Below the pieces are notes generated by a model, which saw only the letters and a program-made list of their open reading frames with translations, was not told the DNA's origin and searched no databases. Positions 50,489-62,708 of a stretch of 64,000 bases of DNA are shown piece after piece (the stretch's first letter is position 1; every line of letters begins with the position of its first letter). Source of the stretch: Euwallacea fornicatus (Eukaryota; Arthropoda; Insecta; Coleoptera; Curculionidae); assembly GCF_040115645.1 (NCBI RefSeq), contig NC_089576.1, forward strand, positions 124,001 through 188,000, written 5' to 3'. The position numbers and the translations under genes were made by a program.

Positions 50489-53400
50489 TTAAAATAGTTT
50501 GAGCCTCCATATAGAAATGGGCCTTTGGAATACCGTCACCTGACCCTGCTCCTTCCCTCCCACAATGTAAATATAAAACGGCACAAATGCATCTACGCAT
50601 TCAACTTCCATTTCCTTACGCTTATTTTCTAACTGCTGCTTGTTACGTTCAGCCCTTCCGGCACTGTGGGCTCGAATTTGACCAGAAGCCTTAAATTTTA
50701 TGTTCTTATTTAGGGGAAGGTTCCAAGGTCTTATAGACCTGCACGATTGCCGATAAACAACTTTGGTGTTTTTGTTCAAACTACCATTGAAGCTTATAAG
50801 TTCCATCGTTTCTCCTTCATTTTCCTTTGGAGGGTTACTCGCCTGATGTGTGTTGGATAGCATCTTGTTCACTACGGTCTTTTCTTCGGCAGTTAACATT
50901 GATTTCATTGAGGGTCTCATATAGTTTGGATTGCAGAATCCAAAAGAGTCTTCTTTCTGCAAAAATTATCCGTTAAAAAATAGATGAGAACTGTTAATTT
51001 TCTTTCTTAATTACCATATTATTCTTATTTAGAATTTCTTCCTGTGGAGTGTTGGTTTTCATACTATAACTACTGGCTGAAGACAGCCTATTAACGGTTT
51101 CTATACTGCAGTAATCTGATGTTGAGGAAACATTTTCTTGAGATTTTTCGCCTACAGCCTCTTGGTAAAGCGGATTATCGGCGTATGCGAGGTGTGACGT
51201 ATAGCTGTCCCCTCGCTTAAGCGGCTGGAGATTTTCGTACTCGAGGATGAAGTCATCATTAATTTCTTCCTAAGGTGAGACATAAAGTGGTGAATTGAAG
51301 GCCAAATTAAACGCTATCGTATTTCTATTTTTCTGATATAATTTATTCCTAATTTAGATATTTTTATTATATATAGTTAAAAAAAATTGTATTTTTTTAT
51401 TTTGTTTTTCTGGAATTTAATTCATTTAAAAAAAATGATAGATAGATTTGAAGTAAGTTAAGGCAAGAAACTTTCGTTTTCGTCAAGCAAAACACATAAT
51501 TTAAATCCTCAATATTTCTTAAGGTCTCCCTCCTCTCGTACAATTACTTACCTTAATTTCAGGTTCTTGAGAGTTGAGTTTTGAATCAATATCAGTTTCT
51601 TCGTCCGTTAAATAAACTAATTTAGATGCCTCTACAGGAGTTAATACTGGAGTAGGTAGAGTTAGCGCACTAAAATTTGGCACTGAAATTGGATCACGAG
51701 GGATTTTTTTCACGGTACTATCGAAACCCACACGTTTCTTGCGAATCGTAGATAATTCCTTGACTTCCTCTTCCGAGGATGGCGAAATGTCGAGATATTT
51801 TTTCTTGATCACGTATGCAGATTTTGATTTTACCATTGTCCCTAAAGTTCTCGTATTATTCATCTTATTAAATTGCTCAACAGGTATTTACCTCTAGAAG
51901 GTGTAGATAAGTTAGCATCCGTTAAGTTTGTCAATCCGGTTTCCATCTCTTTTTGAGGACTTGTGTTCTGTCTTATTAAGCTTTCAGTACTATCAGTTGC
52001 TTTCCCTTTGGATAGCATACTGTAGCTACATTTTGGATGTATTCTCGACAGATTGATTTGGGAGAGTTTAGATATTTCCTGCAGAAGACTGCCTTTGGGA
52101 TTTTTGTTTGGTTCTGCATACTGTTGCGCCAAGTTACTCCCTATAATGCGAAAATATAATGAAAATAATATGGTTTAAATTTTGGAAAGAATATAGAGCG
52201 TTATTGGGTAAGTGTCCGATATTTCACAGCACGATTTTTCCAATATTTTTAAGTTAGAAAGTTCTTATAAACATGTGTCTTAATTCGCTTAGTTTTCAAG
52301 ATATGCAATATTAAAATTGAAAAAATAAATCACATATTTAATATTTTTCGATCTCTTTCAGCTAACTTTACGAAATTTCGTATCTGAAGGTTATTATATG
52401 GATAACTTAGTATATACGATCAGATAACAGCTTTAGATCCGTTTTTCTCGGAAACCGTCATTTCTAACGATGACAATAAAATATACTTTTTTTTAAATAA
52501 ACAAGGTAGAGAAAAAGATTTTTCTACTCAAAAGTAACATACAGTGTAGCACAACAAAGTTGCAGCTATTAAAGTGTCCTAAGGGTCGCTCGTGACGTTG
52601 TCTAGATGATACAACTAAATCGTTGATAAATTTGAATTTGCGATCCCAAAAAACCACCAGGTACGATATTTTGTAAAATTAGCTGAAAGAGGTCGAAAGA
52701 TATCAAAGAATATGTGATTTATTTTTCCAACTTTGATACTCCGTGTTTTGAAAACTAAACGAGCTAGGACATATGTTTATAGGAATTTTCCATCTTAAAA
52801 CTACTTTAAAAATCACCTTGTAAAATATGGGACACTTATTCAATAATACATTGCATATCATTGGCAGAGTATATAATAAATATCTTTATCGCCGATGGAA
52901 AAGTATTTTTCTTCGGGAGATGATCATATATGCCAGTACCACGCTAAATTCCAATGCATAAACCGGCCACAATAAAATCATCTAGTCATGGTCAAAAGAC
53001 GTTAAAAAGTTGAATTGAGCTTCAAAGACGAATGTTCTAACAACTTTCAGTTATATCAATTGTCGATCTTTAGACCCAAATTCAGTAACGTTACTTGAAC
53101 TTGAGTATAAATTGAGTCTAGATTTGTCCTTTTCTTCCCATTTAAAACACATGAGACAGCAACAAATTGAATACGTAATCTTTGAGCGCATGCTCGCCGG
53201 TAAGGGTGCCGTTTCTGAATTGGGCCTTTGCTTATCAAGTAAGCGCTTACCGTCATTATAGTTCACTTCTGTAGGTTCAAATATGTACGTATTTTCGTAA
53301 GGAGCAATTCTATTGTTTGGAAGATAAGATGAATGTCGGTTTCCGCGATCTGCGGAATTGCACGTTCTTCGGATTCTTCGAGTTCTGGCTTCGAGCGATG

Positions 53401-56400
53401 TTTTATTCGAACCTTTTAGAATCAATTCCGAAACTACGAAAGATCGACTCTCCGAACGTGGTTGAGGTGTTAAACCGGGAAATGTGAGTTTTTCCCACGT
53501 AAGGCTATCTGTAAGCGTAACAAAGTTTATTAGTAATTCGGGATTTATTCTGACACAAAGCAATATCAACGTACGGGGTGTCGCAAAATGCAATAAATTC
53601 AATTATTTAAGACTGGATATAGCAGAAAATTGCCAGCATCAGAGATGCGCTAAGCGCCGGCGTAGTGGACGCATATACAACTATCAACAATTTAAGTGGA
53701 AACATTGGTATTGTGCAAGTGGGAGAGAAATGGCATAAAGTTTAATATGCCTCTGACAAAGACCAAAGAAGTAGGTTGTAAGGTAAGTAGCTGACGTTTC
53801 TACTTCGATATTTAGATTAGTATAGTTTTCCCTGCCTTCGCGGCGATGTTGATTTTTGTAAATATCAAAGCAAAAAGCTGCAATGTAAATAAATTCAAAC
53901 GAAAACATTTAAAGTATGACTAGAATTTATATTAGTAAAAATTTTGAAACGGTGAGAGATCTGCTAATACTCAACTGACCTTCCCTCGTCAGCCGCTACC
54001 TTTATATAACCCACTTCGTTGTTTTTTGTCGGAAACATATTAAATCTCATGTAGTCTTTCTCCTACTTGCACAATCCACTTAAACTGATAATACCCCTAT
54101 AAGACATATGATGCCATGGTGTCGTCATTTTCGGCATTTTAGTCAAAATGGCAGTATTGCCTAATTGGCCAAAAACTGTAACAGTGCTTCATCCACTTCC
54201 AGATCGCTGAAAATTGCATTAATTTGTTTTTCCGTTGCTTTCTTCCGGGTCTTTTTAAATTATTACTCCTGCCTCAGTATTAGTGTTCCCAATTTTATCA
54301 AAATATTATAAGAAAAATTAATTTTTTTTAGTAATTTGTTACTTTTTAGTGCGAGAATGAAACGTATATCGACTGGTTCGATCGACGAGTTTTCTCGTTA
54401 AGAATTGGAGGCACACTTTTGGGCATGTTTATTTCGACGCCCCGCAGTATAAAAATAAAATTCAGTTTATTTCATTCTTTCATACCAAAATTGAATTTCC
54501 ATAAGTCGTTACAGCATTGTCCGTTCCGTTCTCCCCCAAAAATGACCATGGAAGACGGCATCTTGCAGCAGGTGTGACTGTGCAGAGGTCCTGGACTTAA
54601 TTTTGTCTTTACGTTGGTCCAGATTTTAGTATATATATCAAATTTCCATAGATCCCCTCGTTCGTGCAGATCACTCATTCCTACATTGGGAAAACATATT
54701 TGTGGTTTTCAATGTGTAGTATAGGGGGTTCTCAAATTTTTTAAATACAGGGCAGCAAGTAAATATATAAAACAATAACCGGGCCAGATATTATACGTAA
54801 AGCTTTATATCAAAATAATATTAATACAATGACTTTTTGAGTTTTTTATTATTCATGAAGAGATATAAAATTATCAATGAAAAAATGCAAATATTGCAGA
54901 TACATATAAACACAAATATTTAAAGTGATTTATGTGCTTGTTTTATAGATCTTCCAATTATTTTATTTATATTTGGTGCCAATTTAAAAGCACCAATAGT
55001 GAAATCATCTCTCAAATGACTATCAGTCAATTTTGAACGGTTTTTCATTTTACATCTATATTTCAATATGGAAAAATTTGTTCACATACATAAATTGTTC
55101 CAAAAATAGAAATAATTCTTCTAGTAAAATTTCTCATATTACTGTAACTATTTTTCAGTAACAAAAAATGGTACATACGGGGCTTTATCTTCCATTAACA
55201 CACACCATAATTAAAAGTAATTTCAAAAGTGCTTTTTGAGAAATTTAATAGTAGCGATTTGTAGAGGAAAATATCAACACCCTGTAGCTAAAAATATGAA
55301 TCGTTGCAGATGCTTGTTCATATGAACTTTTGTTCTTAAAAGAATCTCATCCTGCAATATTTGCATGACATTAAAGAGCACCTTGTATAGTGAATAATAA
55401 TTTTTTTTTGTTCGCAAATGTCAAGGGCAAGATTTGGCCTTCAAGCCGTAGTTTGAGGACCCCTAGTGCAGTACATCGATGCCATTCAGTCGGGAGGTTA
55501 ATCAAAACCCCCTAGTTAACACCACTGTGACATATTTCTCATTCTAACATTGAATACAACGCTTTTTTTAAAATGAAAATCGTTACTTTAGCGTGGTTTA
55601 ATTTAGTAAATCAGTGAATTTGCCTGTATTAACAACATGTGGTAGGTACCTCCATATATCCACATGGCTTCTCCATGAATCACAGCAGAATGCTTATGTC
55701 TAGGAGGCGGATATTGATCAGCATGCTTTGTTGGTGTTGTTGAAATAAGGTGCCATGACTCTGTATCTATTAAAAATGAAAAACTGAAATGAATACTTGA
55801 AATAATAGCTAAACGCGTCAGTTAAACCGTCATTAATTAATTCATTTGGTAATAGATAGAAAAGATACACTCGCAATCAAGTTATGTGCTCAGAGAAGCA
55901 CGAGTTTAGGACCATTTCATCCATACTCTAATCAAAACTATACGTAAACTAATTGGGCATATGCCGTGGATAATTAATTAGTTACCGAAGTGGAATGCCC
56001 AGACTTCTCCAGATGAACCTTTCAAATCTTGATATCCTCCATAAATGAACATGGTACCATTATGTACGAGGGCGGAATGGCCTCGACGTCCTTTGGGAGC
56101 CATTAAACCTGTTAAAATATGCATTAATGGAAACTCGGATTAACCATTCCACTTAGTTTTTCATTTATGAAAGCCCGCAAATGGGGGCGTAAAATTCTAC
56201 TTTATGCCCGGACAGGTAAAAATAACCATTTTAGTTGTAATTGGGACACTTTTGTAATACGAGGTTTCCCTTTAATAGCCTCTCGGATTATTATGAGTTT
56301 ATATGTGATTTCATAACAAAGGCAATTATGAGGATGTACATAATTGAAACTAAGAAAGATAACTTTTAAAATTAGTGACAACGCTACAGGGTGTCTCAAA

Positions 56401-57585
56401 AAAAACGGGACGTCAGAAAGTATTATTTTTTAAATGACATTTTCTGACGTCATGGATTTTTTACATGTGATAGAATCCTCTCTTGATTCTGTGTTAATTC
56501 CTAGATTTTTTTCTTTGCGAAGCAATATCTCAAAACTAAAGCGTTTTAAAAGAAATATTAAAAAGTTGCAGTGCCTCATAGAAAAATTAATGTCGCAGTT
56601 AGATTTTGATAATTATAAGATGGATTCTCATATAAGATCACCAGTTAGCAGGTACGAATCGTCATTTAGCCCAAAATACACACAGGCTGTTCACAATAGC
56701 AACTTTAATATTGTACGTTTTCAACTTAATTTGTTTTTAGTTTTTCAAACGCGATGGTATATTTTTTATAACGTAGAATGAAAGAAAATTCAATTTTCTT
56801 CACTTTTGTATAAAATAATATAATATTTTTGTTATGAAGCACACAAATATCTACAAGTTCTATTAAAACGTTATAGCTTCGAGTCACTGTATTCCAAAGA
56901 AAAAAATCTAGGAACTAAAACAGGTTTAAAAGAGGATTTTATCATGTAAAAAAGGTAGGCGATTATACTTAAAAAAATTACATTCTATGATGCCTCACTT
57001 TTATAGGGCACTCTGTAGGATGGTTACAAATTTCAAAATTTACCGTAATTAGCCTCACATACACGCATTCTCATAATTGATTTTTTTTCTGAAATAGAAA
57101 ATAAACTCATAGAAGTCCAAAGGACTGTTAAATGAACACCCGGTATTTGAGAGTTACCCTTTACGATGTGATGCTGCTTACCTTTTTTTGTTTTTACTTT
57201 TCTCCAATTATCAGCTTTTACATCATAAACCCACAAAGGGGTTTCTGTACTACTAGAGAAACTGATTTCACCCCCAAAAACGAAGATATGGTCTTTGTAA
57301 GCTACCGCTGTGTGTTCTTGTAAGCATGGCAGTTTCTCTCCTGAAGGTTTCAATTGGTGCCATTTTCCAGTAACTGAAGTTATTTTGCATTGCAAAAAAG
57401 CGCGACAACTAAATATTTAGGAAGACTAACTAACCCAAGTTGTATTTCCAATAATCTTTTAAAGCCAAATTCCCATTTCGACCTCCTAATACGTAAATAT
57501 GCTCCCCGAAAAGGGTTGCACTGTGCTTAGATCTTGATGCAGGCAATGAGGCCGATAGATCATCAGGCATTACAACACTCCACAT
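50489..57585 (-). CDS. Kelch-repeat beta-propeller protein with long disordered insert, orthologue not recognised
   Basis: Ten exons (57585-57435, 57373-57182, 56108-55986, 55766-55650, 54680-54486, 53508-53251, 52140-51892, 51841-51552, 51269-51015, 50956-50489) join in phase to 765 residues. Five kelch GG motifs appear in order: YVLGGRNGN, FVFGGEISF, FIYGGYQDL, WIYGGMSDL and VIFGGERNG, each followed by a W-containing strand. A sixth unit starts at about residue 275 (PRSESRSFVVSE) and is then interrupted by some 450 polar, low-complexity residues. A GG strand resumes at the C-terminus (YIVGGKEQG, then ISIWRL). Exon 53508 ends at a strong GTAAGC donor; reading through it would give a shorter product ending at 53051. 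The start MWSVVMPDD lies six nt after a TTTTGCAG acceptor, so an upstream coding exon cannot be excluded. The propeller probably binds proteins. I do not know its pathway. Confidence 0.88.
52197..52850. mobile_element. Full-length foldback element in a kelch-gene intron
   Basis: Arms of about 190 nt: TTATTGGGTAAGTGTCCGAT, TTCTTATAAACATGTGTC and AAATAAATCACATA on the left; TATGTGATTTATTTTTCCAA, GGACATATGTTTATAGGAA and GGGACACTTATTCAATAA on the right. It lies between exons 53508-53251 and 52140-51892. The truncated element at 24363 derives from the same family. Confidence 0.85.
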
Positions 57586-57591
57586 TGTTAT

Positions 57592-59680
57592 CTGCAAAAT
57601 AAAAATTTATTAAAACGGAACCCATTAAATTTTTCAATTTGAGGATTCTTTTAAAACTCAACCTGAACAAATTCACCGCTTTTGTACGATACGGTACGGC
57701 TTGACTTAGATTCAACCTTTTACATAGGGATACTGTTAATAAATTTAAGGCAAAGTTGTGGGGTTTTGAAAGTGATGAAAACATAAAATATAAAAAATTT
57801 CGATTTTTACTTTTTATTGAAAATTGTTATGATATTTCTCGTGAAATTTAAAGTAAATTTTGTGAATACATTCTACCGGGCTAGAACATGATAATATTTT
57901 TTCCAATAGGACGTTTCGGTTTTCGAATACCATCATTAACTTTTTATTTCCTATTTCGTACTTAGTCATTTTTATGTAACCATTGATGAGAAAAAAAATA
58001 ATTAGCACATTGTGCGGTCTGCTGTCCCGGGATATTCACCGTCGAAACTTTAGCTAATATGTTTAAATGATTTTCTTGATGTTGATACAAACAACACTTT
58101 TATATTGGTTTTATCAATGATTAATTAGTTAAGTTAATGTTAATCAACAATAAACTCATGCTACAATCCTAAAATGTGCGAAAATTCGTCATATTTAAAT
58201 GAAATTAGTATTTCAAAAACCCGTTGGGAATCGTAATAAACCATACTAGGTAAATGCGAAAACGCAATAATATACAAGGTGTTCCATTTGTGTTGGTGGT
58301 GTGCTACACAGTTATGGTCCACCCTGTATACCGGGAAATAATTTTAACTTGTTTATGTGTGTTATTTGGGGTTTTATTAAATTCTTGCTAAGAAATTACT
58401 AGTATGAGAAATATACTTAACAGATTAACTATATTTTGCTGATCCTAACATAATCCTTCTTTTGTATGGTGAGACACGAATTTTAGGCAAAGCTTGTATT
58501 CATACTATTCAATTCTCCACGACGTATACATATATTATTTTTTTATTTATAGACCGTCTGTGTTTAATGCAAATTGTCCATTTAAGCCTATAAAGAACTA
58601 AGATCTTAAATCATTTATTTGAAAATAAGTGAGTAGGTATTAAATTTACAATGTATTCATCTACGAAAAAAGTTGGAAGAGAAACGGTATACATATATGA
58701 AATTTCAACTTACTTTTCCATTAATGTTTAAAAATCCTCTTATAGGCTTCAGTTCCAGCACATATACAAACTATACAAAACTATGCGTTATACACGAATT
58801 TAACAAAACATCACTTCCTGCCCTCACGGATATTTGGTGTACAAACGCAATGTGGCGGCAGTCCTGCTACTATCACTGTCCTGCGGAAATAGCGCATGCT
58901 CTTAAGGACAACAGAGAATTGCAGCCACGAAGTCATATTGATTGTTTGGTTGGGGATGCATAGCGGCATGCACAATAATAAATGAGCGCCTCTAACTAAT
59001 TTACTTTCGTTATAAAGAAATCATTTTTTAATTGGGTTAAGGGCATATGTTATGTATGTAAAAAAATGCACAAAGCCATTTTTCTCTAAGATAAAAATAT
59101 ATTTCCTCTAAAAATACAGTAAAATTCAAACTCAAAATAATTTTGATCCTTTCACATGGTTCTCGGTATCAATCTTGCAACCTATCTGCTCTTTGTTGGT
59201 TTAGATCTACTGTGTTCCAAGATCCTTATTAGTTACGTCACTCAATAATAACTGCAATATTTATGTCCGACATTTTGTCAACAGCAAGAAGTACTGAACA
59301 AACTCATTAAAGCATATTTCAATATACTTACTTACTTATATACTTCAAGCACCTCCAAGCATTCATCTGATAAAACAATATTTATGGGATTCACATATTC
59401 AGCGGTCCCAATTGGTGTGATTTAAGGTCAGGTAATTTTTTTCTATGCAGTTTACTACTTTACATTGACCATAGCGCCACCTTATCTAACACGTGTATTT
59501 GGCTAGTGGAAAACCAGTTAAGTTATACTTAATTGTAGAAAAATTGAGTAGTAAAGATTTTTCCATAAGGATTCAATATAAGCTGGAGAAATAAGGTTGA
59601 AAAAAAATCCATGGAAAATATGGAAACAAATTTATTTTTTATCTCAAAACACATATACACAAAACAGTGGAAAAAGAGAT
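57592..59680. other. Interval between the kelch gene and RUVBL1
   Basis: About 2 kb of AT-rich DNA, with the kelch promoter presumably near 57600-58300 and the RUVBL1 3' UTR at the right. A short ACAAGGTGTTCC..CACCCTGTATAC pair at 58275-58330 may be a small repeat remnant. I see no gene. Confidence 0.5.
59631..59636 (-). terminator. Polyadenylation signal of the RUVBL1 gene
   Basis: AATAAA on the minus strand lies about 45 nt downstream of the RUVBL1 stop codon, the first such hexamer after the gene. The spacing suits a short 3' UTR. Confidence 0.5.
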
Positions 59681-61890
59681 TTATAGCATAAATTTATCCT
59701 TATTATCAGATAAAATTCTTGCAGATTGTTTGGCGTCTAAAAATAAGGACCCAACTTCTTCAACATCCGACAGACTTATGTTGGATCTCCCGTTTATTTT
59801 AGCTGTAAGGTGCGCAGGAGTCAGAAGTTGCACTGCAAATCTAAAGAAAAACAATTTAGCTTATTATATATAACTCTGGTAACCATCAGTTATTGCTAAC
59901 CTCAACGTGGCCTTAACGCCAACTTCCCCAAGGGCTGTCAAAGCTTCATCGTCGATCTCCAAGCCTTCTGTTTTCGCTCGAAGTTTCAAAATTTGTTCCA
60001 TATCTGGGCGATCATACGGCACAGTTCTAATAATCAACAATCGATCTAACAAGTCCAATGGAATTCCGTGAGGCGAATAGATGTCATCGGTACCCTTGAT
60101 AAGGCATCTGCCCCTGTTTGTAGCGAAAATAACAATCGGGGCTATGGCGCTTTCCAATGCCTTGTGTAAGTACGTGAAAGTTTCAATATCCAGCATATGA
60201 ACTTCATCAATAAACAGAACCCCAGGGACAAGTTCAGCAATGCCTTGGTCTATATATTTGTCAACAACTTTGTTAATTTCTTTCCGCAATTTGTCAGTTA
60301 TCTCAGTCTTCTTTGGTTTTAGAAGTTGCCCCATCATTGACAGAACGTCCTGGCCTCCTTGAGGTTTAGCATTTGCAGCATCTAAATCATGTAATGTCAC
60401 ATCCTAATGTAGGGAAGGAGTTAAAGCTGGGAAATTTAATTACATAGAATATTTCATTACCTGAACTACTTCTTTCTTTTTATGCACATCTCCTTTAGGA
60501 AGAGGAACATATTCTTCAGCTTCTAAATCAAATTCTGTGGCGTAGGCATCAGATCTACCTTGGCGCTTAACTGCGCCACTTGTAGCTTCAACATAAATTA
60601 CATCTCCAACTTCAACTTTTTCTTTCTGTAAAGCTTCATAAATACTGGGGTCTAGTTTCAATTGTTTGCTGCCTTTTGCTGTGCGCAACCCAATTATTAC
60701 ATGACTAACAGTTTTACCATAACCTGGCAAAAGAATCAAGCATAAATTAAGTGAAAGAAACATCGCCCGCAAGTACTTACCACCTGCACAATTTTCTGTT
60801 TCAACTGGGGTAAGTTCACTAACTTCGCCCTCATAGACTTCCTTTGTTTCTCTAATTCTTAAACCAATTGCCCTTCGAAAATTTTCCATTAGAACTTCAG
60901 TTTTTTTAATTTCTGAACTGTAAACTTCAGATCCAACCATAGGACAAAACGGCACCTGCAAATAATTAAAAGTCATTGATTTAGTGTAAAATAACAAAGT
61001 TAAAGGAAGTTAAGGGTTTTTCATATTTCTATACCTACCTTGTTTCCTAATTCTTGTGCTATGGCCAAAGCAATTGCTGTTTTACCTGTCCCTGGTGGGC
61101 CTGCAAGTAACACAGCCCTCCCTGCCATTTTCTTACTTCGAATCATGTCAACTACAACGCCTGCAGCCTGTAATTGGCATTATTTTATATTGTAAGACTA
61201 TTAATACACAGTTAAGAAAAAAATATTGTAAGAGGTCCATTGGGTGATCAGATTTGATTTCAGATAAATTAAATTATTCTTTTAGAATGTTGTTGAAATT
61301 TTAAATTTGATAAAAAAATATGTTATAAAAAGGAGCACAATTATTGTAAGCTGAGCTTTCATTCAAAAACCTACAAATTTGCCAATACTTTGATAACATG
61401 TATTTGTGGTGATTCTCATTATGTCAAATATCATTTTATATAGGAATATTACATTAGTTTTAACATGCAAAACTTTAATAAAGGTGATAAATTCATACAT
61501 TTTTTGGAAAGTACTTTGACCAAAATTTCTTTCAGGATATTGTAGATATGTGTTTTAATAGAATTAAAAAAAAATCTCAGTTTGATCTCTAGTGTTTGAC
61601 GTGTTTTTTGTTAATTACGTGGTCCAAAAATGAATCTATAATCTTATTAATCTCAACCAAACACCAAGTGTTTGAAAATAACCATCGGAAGCTCAACTCA
61701 AATCTTATAGCTTGTAGTGCTCCTTGAAATATCGATAGAGAAAACTAACCTCTCTGGCCTGTTCTTGACCCACCAAGCCGGCGGCTTGCTCAATTGCGAA
61801 TCCATTTTCGTCAAGTCCCAAGCCTTTAATGTGACTGTGGGCACTAATTCTTTGAGTTTTCACAGTACTTTTTACTTCTTCTACCTTCAT
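59681..61890 (-). CDS. pont: RuvB-like AAA+ ATPase 1 (pontin)
   Basis: Exons 61890-61750, 61167-61039, 60955-60781, 60723-60461, 60403-59901 and 59840-59681 give 456 residues, the same length as human RUVBL1. The protein forms hexameric rings with RUVBL2 and works in INO80, SWR1/SRCAP, TIP60 and R2TP complexes. Walker A GPPGTGKT is at residues 70-77 and Walker B DEVH starts at 302. The Sensor 1 region reads IFATNRG. Other diagnostic blocks are MVGSEVYSSEIKKTEVLMEN, the domain II segment GKTVSHVIIGL, SGAVKRQGRSDAYATEFDLE and LPKGDVHKKKEVVQ. It is RUVBL1 rather than RUVBL2 by the start MKVEEVKST and by these motifs. It is divergent from the PA28-gamma gene. Confidence 0.97.
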
Positions 61891-62708
61891 TTTGTTACTT
61901 CCACACTTGATCGATCAAACAAAATTTAAAATGTGTCCCAAAACACTACATTCCACAACGCTTATTTCTCTTTTCCTTTTTCTTGTTTACGGATTTGTCA
62001 ATGTCAATAGGAAAGGCGTGATGTAATTTTAAGGTCACGAAATGAAAATGGCAACTACGCACTGTTCAACATTACCTTTTACCATTTTGCATATTCCAAC
62101 AGTGAAACCTTCATTAAAATGGAACTATAGATAGCCCTATAGTATCAATTAAAGAAGGTGCTGATTTAAAAATTACCTTACATTTCTTAATCGCTTAAAC
62201 GACTTATATGTTAATTATTTCCAGTATGTAAAGTCTTTGAAATTCACATCTTATTAGGGTTTCCCTCGCTTTTAATCCGTATTTCTCTATCTCATTGATT
62301 TATTTATGGGTTTATGTACTATTGATATGTTGTAAGTAAATTTATCATATTATTTGCTAGTAGATTATAATGGCAATCAATGTTTTTATAAAAAAGTCTA
62401 CTATAATATATTTGAGTAGTACTAGTAACGACTCCAAAAAATGATAGCAGAACAAAGCAACATTGCAGCATCCAAATTCATTATCGAATTTAATATAAAT
62501 ATACATTTCGATAATAAATATTTAATAATTAATGTAAACATGGATTTGTTTTACCACCAGACAATAAAGACTTGACAGGCAGTGCATTTACGTTAGAGAC
62601 GGTTTGAAGGTTATGTTTGTCGGTCCGGAATCTTAACAAGGAAGTTTAAGAAAAATTTCAGGAGAATCAGGATTTCTGTTCTAGTTGTTTCCAGATATAT
62701 CACATAAT
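61891..62708. promoter_or_regulatory. Shared divergent upstream region of RUVBL1 and PA28-gamma
   Basis: The two start codons face away from each other with 818 nt between them and no repeat that I recognise. A 12-bp palindrome, TTGATCGATCAA (61907-61918), sits 17 nt upstream of the RUVBL1 ATG and contains the ATCGAT core of the DREF site. Whether one bidirectional promoter or two separate ones operate cannot be read from sequence. Confidence 0.5.

Noticed and set aside
53051..53250. Read-through end of the kelch exon giving a Cys-rich tail (SICCCLMCFKWEEK)
   Set aside because: A strong GTAAGC donor at 53250 joins in phase to the next exon, so the tail is more likely intron. It could still be a minor isoform.
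56434..56781. 115-codon plus-strand frame in a kelch-gene intron
   Set aside because: Begins inside a hairpin repeat and has no recognisable domain.
58673..58963. 96-codon plus-strand frame with several Cys and His
   Set aside because: No regular metal-binding spacing and no family resemblance.
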